A DNA stretch of 12,731 nt from Clostridia bacterium (GTDB taxonomy: Bacteria > Bacillota_A > Clostridia > Oscillospirales > CAG-272). Each line of letters opens with the position of its first letter. Position 1 is the stretch's first letter. Shown here in pieces: positions 6,169 through 12,731 of this stretch. The position numbers were made by a program, and so were the translations under genes. The notes below the pieces were generated by a model. That model saw only the letters and a program-made list of their open reading frames with translations, was not told the origin of the DNA and ran no database searches. The DNA lies in assembly GCA_017414605.1 (NCBI GenBank), contig JAFQLG010000052.1, positions 1 through 12,731 on the forward strand, read 5' to 3'.

Positions 6169-7239
6169 TTAAATTATCGCGCCTATAACGCCAAGCGCCG
6201 TTAAAATAACGCTTACGATAAAGAACACCGTTACTATCTTGACCTCACCCCAGCCGCACATCTGGAAATGATGATGCACGGGCGCCTTTTTGAATATCCT
6301 CTTTCCGCCCGTTGCCTTGTAATAAAGCGTTTGCATAAGGCTGGACAGCATCTCGAAAACAAATACAAAGCCCATTATGATAACCGACAAAAGCTCACCC
6401 GTAATTATTGCGCAGCCCATAACGATAGCGCCTATGTAGAGCGAGCCCGTGTCACCCATGAACACCTTTGCGGGATAATGGTTGAATACCAGAAATCCGA
6501 GCAAGGAGCCGAGCAGGGACGCCGCGATTATCGCCGCGTATCTCGGAGAGGCGGGCTGAAACATTGCAAACCAGCGGACCGACAGAATGGGAACCAGGAT
6601 AAGTCCCATGGAAACCGCCGAGCCCACGCTTGAGGCAAGGCCGTCCAGTCCGTCCGTTATATTCGTGCTGTTGACAAAGCCGACAAGCACCAAAAGATAC
6701 AGGGGGTAGGCAAAAAAGCCGAGGTGGAGATGCAGGTCCGTAAATGGCACGTGCAAAACCGTTGAAAGATTGTCGGTTATGCCCATCATGGCAAGGTAGC
6801 CTGCCGCCGCGATTATCTGCAATATCATCTTTTGCGCCGAGGTCAGACCCTCGTTTTGCTTTTTGACAAGCTTTTTGTAGTCGTCAAAAAAGCCGATAAG
6901 CGCGTTTGCAACGCCATAAATAAGCGTTAGCGCAAAGGGCAATATCGCCTTGTCGCTGCTTGTGCCCAGCAAGCCGCTGCGCTCAAGTATCAGCCACACG
7001 AGCAAAATCACAAGCGAGGCGATTATAAAGCAGATGCCGCCCATGGTTGGCGTTCCCGCCTTGCCGCTATGCTCCTCAACGTACTCGTTGATAGGCTGAT
7101 TAAGCTTTTTTGCGCGCAAGATGCGAATTATTCTCTTTCCCAATATGCAGGTCAGCGCGAACACCAAAAGGCATACTATCGCCGCCTCTATCGCTATTTT
7201 ATGACTGTACGACAGTCCTCCCATAAGCTCGTAAAGCAT
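6169..7239 (-). CDS. mraY: Phospho-N-acetylmuramoyl-pentapeptide transferase MraY
   Basis: An integral membrane enzyme that transfers phospho-MurNAc-pentapeptide from UDP to undecaprenyl phosphate, forming lipid I. The 356-aa product has about ten membrane helices. Diagnostic motifs are GTPTMGG (62-68), GFFDDYKK (116-123) with the catalytic-site Asp119/Asp120, NSTNITDGLDGLA (190-202), NHYPAKVFMGDTGSL (253-267) with Asp263, and KRIFKKAPVHHHFQMCGWGE (313-332) with the MraY-specific triple His (322-324). The ATG at 7239 follows GAGAGGGA at reasonable spacing. It lies 56 nt after murF and 39 nt before ftsW. murD, usually next to mraY, is missing. All key residues are present. Confidence 0.98.
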   Translation of the reverse strand: MLYELMGGLSYSHKIAIEAAIVCLLVFALTCILGKRIIRILRAKKLNQPINEYVEEHSGKAGTPTMGGICFIIASLVILLVWLILERSGLLGTSSDKAILPFALTLIYGVANALIGFFDDYKKLVKKQNEGLTSAQKMILQIIAAAGYLAMMGITDNLSTVLHVPFTDLHLHLGFFAYPLYLLVLVGFVNSTNITDGLDGLASSVGSAVSMGLILVPILSVRWFAMFQPASPRYAAIIAASLLGSLLGFLVFNHYPAKVFMGDTGSLYIGAIVMGCAIITGELLSVIIMGFVFVFEMLSSLMQTLYYKATGGKRIFKKAPVHHHFQMCGWGEVKIVTVFFIVSVILTALGVIGAII

Positions 7240-7295
7240 TTATATCATTCCCTCTCGATTTGTTAGTCTTTTTTATGAAATTTCGGGTAAATTAC

Positions 7296-8717
7296 TTATC
7301 CGAATACCTTTTGGGCAACGCGCTCCAGCTTTAAGGAGCGGCTCGCCTTGAACAGCACGGCGTCACCCTCTTTTATATAGCTCAAAAGCAGGTCCGCAAG
7401 CTTATCGGCGTCCTCCGTGTCGATAAATGAGAAGACGCATTCCTCTGCCATTCCCGCCTGCGCTGCCGCCTGCGCTATAAGCGCGCCGCTCTCGCCCAGC
7501 GTAAACAGCGCTTCCGCTCCGCAAAGGCGAAGATAATCGCCAACGCCGCGGTGAAGCTCATCCGAGCCCTCGCCCAGCTCGCGCATATCGCCAAGCACCG
7601 CTATCCTCCTGCCCGCAACCTCAAGGGCGCAAAGCGTGTCTATCGCGCTCCTCATGGATTCGGGCGCGGCGTTGTAGCAGTCCATTATAACGGTAACGCC
7701 GTTCTTTCGGCTGATATTCTGGCGCAATCCCTCGGGGCGATAAGAGGCAAGTCCCTCTCTTACTCCGTCCTCGTCCGCGCCGCACAAAAGCGCGCCTATC
7801 GCGGCAAATGCCGCGTTATAAACAAAGGCTTTGCCCAAGAGCGAGATCTTGAGATCGCATATACGTCTGCCGCCAAATTCAAGGTCAAAATAGGTTGAAT
7901 CACCCGAGGTGCGCACGTTTGAGGCAATGGCATCACCCTCGCCATCGATGCTTACGTAAAGCGTGGTGTATTTGCCCTCACCCTGCGGCTTTATTCTTTT
8001 GAGCAGCGGCTCGTCGCCGTTGAGCAAAAGGTACCCGCCCTCACAAATACCCTCGGCTATCTCCAGCTTTGCGCGCGCGATATTTTCGCGCGTTCCGAGA
8101 TATTCGAGGTGCGATGAGCCAACGTTGGTCACCATTGCAACGCGGGGGCGCGCGGTCTTGGTCATGCTTCTTATTTCACCCAGGCCGCTCATGCCCATTT
8201 CAAATATCGCCGTATCGCATTCGGCGCCCGCCTCCATAAGCGACATGGGCATTCCGATTATGCTGTTAAAGTTTCCCTTTGTGTAATAAAGCTTGGTGCA
8301 ACGCTTGAGAATTGCGGCGCAAAGCTCCTTTGTTGTGGTCTTTCCAACGCTACCCGTTATGGCAACGGTATTGAGCGGAAAGCTCTCGCGGTATCCCGCG
8401 CCAACGGACGAAAAAGCCTCCATTGAGTTTTTAACCACGACAAATGCGGCGCACGCATAGTCTATACCCTCGGGTATACGCTCGCAAAGAATGCAGCGGC
8501 AGCCAAGGTCCATTGCCGAGGCTATGTAATCGTGACCGTCAACGCGCTCGCCGCGTGTTGCGATAAACAGAGTGTTTTCGTCTGCCTCGCGGCTATCGGT
8601 GCAAACGCAGCTGAAGGTAGCGCCACCTTTTCCGCCCCCGAGGTCATACAGCTCGCCGCCGCAAAAAGAGGCGACCTCTGCCATATTTGCCGCTCCGCAA
8701 CCAAGTTTTATCTTCAT
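7296..8717 (-). CDS. murF: UDP-MurNAc-tripeptide--D-alanyl-D-alanine ligase MurF
   Basis: A cytoplasmic Mur ligase that uses ATP to add D-Ala-D-Ala to the UDP-MurNAc tripeptide. The product is 473 aa. The N-domain binds the UDP part (TDSREADENTLFIATRGERVDGHDYI, about 40-65). The central ATPase has TGSVGKTTTKE (121-131), GNFNSIIGMP (148-157), FEMGMSGLGEI (172-182), typical of MurF, and NVGSSHLEYLG (198-208), followed by AKLEI with the lysine expected to be carbamylated. The C-domain has DCYNAAPESM (346-355), VLGDMREL (374-381) and LFKASRSLKLE (455-465). TTGGAG lies 5 nt before the ATG. It starts 16 nt after murE, the tightest spacing in the operon, so the two are probably co-translated. The linker between central and C domains (LLGKAFVYNAAFAA) lacks the common GxHNxxN form. 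Confidence 0.97.
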   Translation of the reverse strand: MKIKLGCGAANMAEVASFCGGELYDLGGGKGGATFSCVCTDSREADENTLFIATRGERVDGHDYIASAMDLGCRCILCERIPEGIDYACAAFVVVKNSMEAFSSVGAGYRESFPLNTVAITGSVGKTTTKELCAAILKRCTKLYYTKGNFNSIIGMPMSLMEAGAECDTAIFEMGMSGLGEIRSMTKTARPRVAMVTNVGSSHLEYLGTRENIARAKLEIAEGICEGGYLLLNGDEPLLKRIKPQGEGKYTTLYVSIDGEGDAIASNVRTSGDSTYFDLEFGGRRICDLKISLLGKAFVYNAAFAAIGALLCGADEDGVREGLASYRPEGLRQNISRKNGVTVIMDCYNAAPESMRSAIDTLCALEVAGRRIAVLGDMRELGEGSDELHRGVGDYLRLCGAEALFTLGESGALIAQAAAQAGMAEECVFSFIDTEDADKLADLLLSYIKEGDAVLFKASRSLKLERVAQKVFG

Positions 8718-8733
8718 AGCATCTCCAATTTGT

Positions 8734-10263
8734 CTAATATCTGTATTTTCTTACAAGCTCGCAGACGATGTCGCGCTCCGAAAAGGCGTGTCTGCCGCTC
8801 CTATCTATCTCGTATTGCTCATGTCCCTTGCCCGCGAGCAATATTATGTCGCCCGAGCGGGCGTTCTTTATCGCATATTCAATGGCGGCGCGCCTATCCT
8901 CGATAACAGTATAGGTGGCGCCCTCCTCAACTCCCATAAGTATCTCGCTTATGATATCCATTGGATGCTCCGTGCGCGAATTGTCGCTCGTGATGACGAC
9001 CATGTCCGCCATCTGCGAGGCAACTCGCCCCATTGCCGCGCGCTTTTGCCTGTCGCGGTCACCGCCGCAGCCGAATACCAGCACTATCCTCTGCCCCCGC
9101 CGCGCTATCTGCCGCGCCGTTCTCAAAAGGCTTTCCAGCGCATCGGGCGTGTGCGCAAAATCAATATAGACCGAATAGTCGGTATCCAGCCTGAGCCGCT
9201 CAAAGCGACCGCAAACGCCCAAAAACGAGGCTATTCCGTCCTTTATGTCGCGGACCGATATGCCGCACAAATGGCAGGCGGCTATCGCCTCAAGTGTATT
9301 CATAACGTTTGCCCGACCTATAAGCTGGGTCCTGACGCGCAGGCGAAGTCCGCGCGAGCAAAGCTTATATTCCGAGCCGCGCGCCGAAAGACATACGTCC
9401 ATAGCGCAAGTCCTTGCCGCCCTGCCCTCCGCTGAGCAGGTCATAGCCGATGAGCCAAAGTCCTGTGCCAGACGCTTGCCATAGGCATCGTCAATATTTA
9501 TCACCGCATCGCGACAGCGCGCAAACAAAAGACTTTTTGCGGCAAAATAGTTCTCTTTGTTAAGGTGAAAATCGAGATGATCCTCGCCAAGATTGGTAAA
9601 TACCGCAACGTCAAAATATATCGGGTCCACCTTGCATAGCGCCAGCGCATGCGAGCTGACCTCCATTATTACGTATTCCACCCCGTCCCGAGCCATTTGG
9701 TCAAGCGCGCGGTAAAGTGCGGGCGGATCGGGTGTAGTCATATTGGCAAGCGGATCGGCGGCGCAAAGCTCAAGCGGATTGCCGAGAGAAACGTTGCCAA
9801 CCGTGCCCAAAATGCCCGTTTTTATGCCTGCCGAGCTCATTACGTGGCTTATCAGCGAGCAGACGGTGGTCTTGCCGCAGGTGCCCGTAACGCCCACGAA
9901 TTTCAGCTTTTTTTGCGGATTTCCGTACCATGCGGCGAAAAGACCGGCAAACGCCGCGCGCGTGTCGTCCACGGCTACTAAGGGAACGTAACTGCAGTTT
10001 GCCTGCACTCTGCCCTCCGCCAGCGCCGCCCGCGACACCACTGCCGCCGCCGCGCCATGCTCGCAAGCCTCCTCTATATAGGCATGCGAATCCTGATGTA
10101 TGCCCTCGATGGCAACGAACAGTCCCCCCGCGGCAACCTTTCTTGAATCTGTAAATATTTCCTTTACGTCTATCGCGGGCGCGGACATGCGCAATATGTT
10201 TGAGCCCGACGTGTAGAGCGTGTAGTCAAGCCCTGATGAAAACAAAAGATCTGAAAGTAACAT
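8734..10263 (-). CDS. murE: UDP-MurNAc-L-Ala-D-Glu--diamino-acid ligase MurE (meso-DAP predicted)
   Basis: A cytoplasmic Mur ligase that adds the third residue of the stem peptide. The product is 509 aa. The N-domain has TDSRKVAAGGLFVAIEG (38-54). The ATPase core has GVTGTCGKTT (124-133), TTPDP (176-180, usually TTPE), EVSSHAL (201-207), FTNLGEDHLDFH (222-233) and Lys243 in FAAKSLLF, the expected carbamylated lysine. The C-domain has GRFERL (352-357), DFAHTPDALE (368-377), FGCGGDRDRQKRAAMG (397-412), SDNSR (426-430) and AGKGHEQYE (477-485). The amino-acid selectivity motif is DNSR rather than the classic meso-DAP motif DNPR; its Arg430 is retained, so meso-DAP is most likely. GGAGG (10270-10274) lies 6 nt before the ATG. 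It follows the PBP gene by 60 nt. Confidence 0.97.
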   Translation of the reverse strand: MLLSDLLFSSGLDYTLYTSGSNILRMSAPAIDVKEIFTDSRKVAAGGLFVAIEGIHQDSHAYIEEACEHGAAAAVVSRAALAEGRVQANCSYVPLVAVDDTRAAFAGLFAAWYGNPQKKLKFVGVTGTCGKTTVCSLISHVMSSAGIKTGILGTVGNVSLGNPLELCAADPLANMTTPDPPALYRALDQMARDGVEYVIMEVSSHALALCKVDPIYFDVAVFTNLGEDHLDFHLNKENYFAAKSLLFARCRDAVINIDDAYGKRLAQDFGSSAMTCSAEGRAARTCAMDVCLSARGSEYKLCSRGLRLRVRTQLIGRANVMNTLEAIAACHLCGISVRDIKDGIASFLGVCGRFERLRLDTDYSVYIDFAHTPDALESLLRTARQIARRGQRIVLVFGCGGDRDRQKRAAMGRVASQMADMVVITSDNSRTEHPMDIISEILMGVEEGATYTVIEDRRAAIEYAIKNARSGDIILLAGKGHEQYEIDRSGRHAFSERDIVCELVRKYRY

Positions 10264-10323
10264 TCAAAGCCTCCGAAATAATGGATTTGCTTTTATTTCC
10301 TTGCCTTTGAACTTTCCTTTTAT

Positions 10324-12648
10324 TTATTCCTCTTCCTCCTCGGAGAAGGTCATATCCGAGTCGTCCAGATATCTGAACGTAAGCTCTATCACCGAGCCCA
10401 GCTCAACCGCAGTTCCCGCGGCGATATTCTGCTCTATTACAACGGCGCCCTTGCCGCCTGCGGCAAAGTTTGTGGTTCCCGATATCTTTAGGTTAAGTCC
10501 CAGATTGGTAAGCGTGCCGTTTGCGGCAACCGCCGTCATTCCAACGAGGTTTGGAACCTTGACCGTTTTTCTCTCCTGTGCCGCCTCGTCCGTTGTATAA
10601 ACTACCACCTTTGCGCAGCCCGGCTCAACGAGCGTTCCGCCCGCGGGAGATTGAGCCTTTACGTATTTTCCATCACCTATGACCTCAATGTCAAAGCCGA
10701 ACCATTCCTTAGCTTTCTTTACGGCGTCCTCGGTTTCCAGCTGAATGAGCGAGGGGGTTATTACCGCCTTGTTTTTCAGCTCCTCCTCGGTGTATTCCGC
10801 CTCAACGCCAACGTATGGCAGCACCTCTGCCATCAGATTTGCAACGTAGGGCGCGGCGATAACGCTTGCATAAAGCACGCCCTCCGTGGGCTCATCCACC
10901 ATGAACAGCACCGATATCTCGGGCGCCTCCGAGGGCGCATATGCTATTGCCGAGCAGACGTATGGGATATAATCGGTATCGTGGACGTCCTTTTTCTCGG
11001 AAGTACCCGTTTTTGCCGCTATTCTGTAGCCGGCAACGTATGCATTCTTGGAGCCGCCGTCCGTTGAAACGCCCTCCTCGAGAATGCCCGAAACTATTTT
11101 TGAGGTTTCTTTACTTATTACCTGTCTTTTTACCTCGACCTCGTGCGAGTATATAACGTTGCCCTCTCCGTCACTTATTTCCTTTACGAAATAAGGAGTT
11201 ACAAGGTTTCCGCCGTTTGCAACCGCGTTTATCGCGGAGGCATGCGCTATGGGCGATATCTTAAAGTTCTGACCAAAGGAAGCCGTTGCCAGATAAACGT
11301 CCGCGCTGGCGAAAAGGTCGCCGTCCCAGAAGGTGACGCCCTCTTTGGTAAACGCCTCACCCGAGGCGTCTATACCCGTTTTTTCAAAATATCCGAATGC
11401 CGAGAAATATTTGTAGTAATTCTCAACGCCAAGGCGCAGACCCATCTGCATAAGCACGGGGTTGCAGGATTGCTGCAAGCCGCGCGCAAAGGTCAGCATA
11501 CCGTGGCCCGCGTGGTAATGGCATTTTATCTTGTGTCCGTCAACGTAATAGTAGCCGGGGCAGGAGAATTTTTCCTGCTCCTTTACTATGTTTTCCTCGT
11601 ATGCCATAGCCGCGGTTATGACCTTGAAGGTCGAACCCGGCATATAAAGCTCGCCTATCGCCTTATTTGCCCAGGTTTCCAGCAAAAGCTGCTGCTTTAG
11701 GGCATTGTATTGCTCGCTGCCCTCCTCAAATTCGCTGTCGCGCAAGCGTTCTTCGCATTGATAGTTGAGCTGCCAGGGGTCGTTTAAGTCGTATGAGGGG
11801 TAGACCGCCATGGCAAGCACCGCTCCCGTATCAACGTCCAGCACTATGCCGCAGGCGCGGTTTTGTCCGCCCGACTCAACGTAAGCAGTTTGCAGCTGCT
11901 CCTCAAGCTCCGCCTGAATGTAAACGTCAATAGTAGTGGTTATATTGTATCCGTCTATCGCGGGAATGTAGCTTTCGTAATCGTATACCATCTCGTTGCC
12001 ATAGGAATCCTTGGCGCCGATGTATTTGCCGTCCGTTCCGCTTAAAATGTCGTTGTATTGCATTTCAAGACCGTACAGTCCCTCGCCGTCGCCGCCCGTA
12101 AAGCCCAGCACGTGACAAGCCAGCGTGTCGTAAGGATAATATCTCTTGCTGGTTGCCTGGAGATGCAAAAGCGCCTTGTCGTCAAGCTCGCTCTGGAGTA
12201 TGAAGGAACGAACCGCGTCCGCCTGCTCCTCGGACAAGTGGCGCATCAGCGTTCTGTCGCGATAGCGCGTGTAGCCCGCCTGCTTTATTACGTCCTCGTA
12301 GCTTATGCCCAGCGTGTCGATCGCGCTAACGCCGCGCGCGATAAGGTCGGCATAGTCAATTCCGTCCTCCTCGCTCTGTCGCTTTATCGCCGCGGGGTCA
12401 AGAAAGAGGCGGTAAGTCGTGATATTTGTTGCGATAACTATTCCGTTCGTATCGTAGATATTGCCGCGGTCTGCGCTGACGGTGGTTTCCTGCGTCATCT
12501 GGTCTATGACCTTTTGCTTGTACTCCTCGTGGTCAAATATCTGTATGAGCAGCACCCTTGCCGCAAGCAAAAAGAAGAGGACGCTGAATATGATACACAA
12601 CCACGATGCGCGCCTGCGCACCTTTGAGCTCGGTGTTCCGCCTACCAT
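10324..12648 (-). CDS. spoVD: Class B penicillin-binding protein with two PASTA domains (SpoVD/FtsI type)
   Basis: A membrane-anchored transpeptidase that cross-links peptidoglycan, probably partnering the FtsW/SpoVE encoded downstream. The product is 774 aa. It has a basic cytoplasmic head (1-15), one membrane span (about 16-37), and a dimerisation/pedestal domain with ADRGNIYDTNG (59-69) and SKRYYPYDTLACHVLGF (167-183). The transpeptidase domain has STFK (339-342, nucleophile Ser339), SCN (394-396) and KTGTSEK (546-552). Two C-terminal PASTA domains follow (about 628-686 and 694-762), then an acidic tail ending in five Glu. The start at 12648 is set by AAGGAGG 8 nt upstream; a longer frame from GTG at 12708 begins inside a tandem repeat and has no site. 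PASTA domains suggest SpoVD, but vegetative clostridial PBPs can also carry them, so spoVD versus ftsI/pbpB is unresolved. mraZ, rsmH and ftsL, usually upstream, would lie outside the window. Confidence 0.95.
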   Translation of the reverse strand: MVGGTPSSKVRRRASWLCIIFSVLFFLLAARVLLIQIFDHEEYKQKVIDQMTQETTVSADRGNIYDTNGIVIATNITTYRLFLDPAAIKRQSEEDGIDYADLIARGVSAIDTLGISYEDVIKQAGYTRYRDRTLMRHLSEEQADAVRSFILQSELDDKALLHLQATSKRYYPYDTLACHVLGFTGGDGEGLYGLEMQYNDILSGTDGKYIGAKDSYGNEMVYDYESYIPAIDGYNITTTIDVYIQAELEEQLQTAYVESGGQNRACGIVLDVDTGAVLAMAVYPSYDLNDPWQLNYQCEERLRDSEFEEGSEQYNALKQQLLLETWANKAIGELYMPGSTFKVITAAMAYEENIVKEQEKFSCPGYYYVDGHKIKCHYHAGHGMLTFARGLQQSCNPVLMQMGLRLGVENYYKYFSAFGYFEKTGIDASGEAFTKEGVTFWDGDLFASADVYLATASFGQNFKISPIAHASAINAVANGGNLVTPYFVKEISDGEGNVIYSHEVEVKRQVISKETSKIVSGILEEGVSTDGGSKNAYVAGYRIAAKTGTSEKKDVHDTDYIPYVCSAIAYAPSEAPEISVLFMVDEPTEGVLYASVIAAPYVANLMAEVLPYVGVEAEYTEEELKNKAVITPSLIQLETEDAVKKAKEWFGFDIEVIGDGKYVKAQSPAGGTLVEPGCAKVVVYTTDEAAQERKTVKVPNLVGMTAVAANGTLTNLGLNLKISGTTNFAAGGKGAVVIEQNIAAGTAVELGSVIELTFRYLDDSDMTFSEEEEE

Positions 12649-12656
12649 ATCAAATT

Positions 12657-12663
12657 CCTCCTT
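12657..12663 (-). promoter_or_regulatory. Ribosome binding site deciding the PBP start
   Basis: AAGGAGG on the minus strand, 8 nt before the ATG at 12648. This is one of the strongest Shine-Dalgarno sequences in the window and argues against the 20-residue longer frame starting with GTG at 12708. Confidence 0.8.
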
Positions 12664-12676
12664 CTCGCTTATTTGC

Positions 12677-12696
12677 GGCGGCAGAAATCCTCCGCC
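12677..12696. repeat. Small GC-rich hairpin in the PBP leader
   Basis: GGCGG (12677-12681) pairs with CCGCC (12692-12696). Two further pairs (A12683-T12691 and G12684-C12690) form past a single-base bulge, leaving a 5-nt loop. It lies between the 7-nt tandem repeat and the Shine-Dalgarno of the PBP gene. There is no T-tract on either strand, so it is not a terminator. Confidence 0.45.
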
Positions 12697-12701
12697 CTGC
12701 A

Positions 12702-12731
12702 TTTTCACTTTTCACTTTTCACTCTTCACTC
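12702..12731. repeat. Tandem 7-nt repeat upstream of the PBP gene
   Basis: On the minus strand the unit is GTGAAAA. Three perfect units (12702-12722) and one unit with a single change (GTGAAGA, 12723-12729) are visible, and the array runs off the window edge. Reading frames through it close quickly in TGA, so it is not coding. It precedes the hairpin and ribosome binding site of the PBP gene. Confidence 0.7.

Noticed and set aside
5221..6204. 327-aa open frame on the plus strand opposite ftsW
   Set aside because: It is rich in His, Arg and Tyr with no recognisable motif and no ribosome binding site, and it lies wholly antisense to well-conserved ftsW codons. It is a composition shadow.
8572..9435. 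287-aa open frame on the plus strand opposite murE/murF
   Set aside because: It spans the murE-murF junction on the opposite strand with no family motif. The minus-strand genes there have all catalytic motifs intact.
10324..12708. Longer PBP reading frame starting with GTG at 12708
   Set aside because: The GTG is part of the tandem 7-nt repeat and has no Shine-Dalgarno, whereas AAGGAGG lies 8 nt before the ATG at 12648, just ahead of the basic head and membrane span.

Overview
The window looks like chromosomal DNA from an anaerobic, endospore-forming member of the Clostridia (Firmicutes/Bacillota), probably an uncultured gut-type lineage. The evidence is a clear sporulation sigma factor SigG, a SpoVD-type PASTA penicillin-binding protein, a Firmicutes-style FtsQ/DivIB, and strong purine-rich Shine-Dalgarno sequences. 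I cannot place it more precisely from sequence alone.

Layout. Positions 1-210 hold no gene but carry two diverged copies of a 30-nt G-run/C-run repeat and several GC-rich inverted repeats. A small minus-strand gene (211-531) encodes a stand-alone DUF6291 protein. It is read from a good vegetative promoter (629-657) in the divergent intergenic region 532-785. That same region contains a sigma-F-like promoter (724-753) driving sigG (786-1562, plus strand). sigG ends at a perfect 10-bp hairpin (1570-1596) with T-rich flanks on both strands, so it can terminate transcription from both sides.

Everything from 1607 to about 12648 is one minus-strand operon, a division and cell wall (dcw) cluster. 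In transcription order it is PASTA class B PBP (spoVD/ftsI), murE, murF, mraY, ftsW/spoVE, murG, ftsQ/divIB, and an uncharacterised PF14907-type nucleotidyltransferase. Gaps are 16-60 nt, there are no internal terminators, and the operon promoter lies beyond the right edge.

How the genes work together. MurE and MurF add the third amino acid and D-Ala-D-Ala to the UDP-MurNAc peptide. MraY transfers the product to undecaprenyl phosphate (lipid I), and MurG adds GlcNAc (lipid II). The SEDS protein FtsW/SpoVE polymerises glycan and the class B PBP cross-links it, while FtsQ/DivIB scaffolds the divisome. murD, murC, murB, ftsA and ftsZ are absent from their usual places. The nucleotidyltransferase occupies the 3' end of the operon, and sigG, which in Bacillus lies co-directionally after ftsAZ-spoIIGA-sigE, is here convergent with the cluster. 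The least explained element is the nucleotidyltransferase. Several conserved motifs also carry substitutions (MurE DNSR, FtsW EKHLSG, SigG Cys44).
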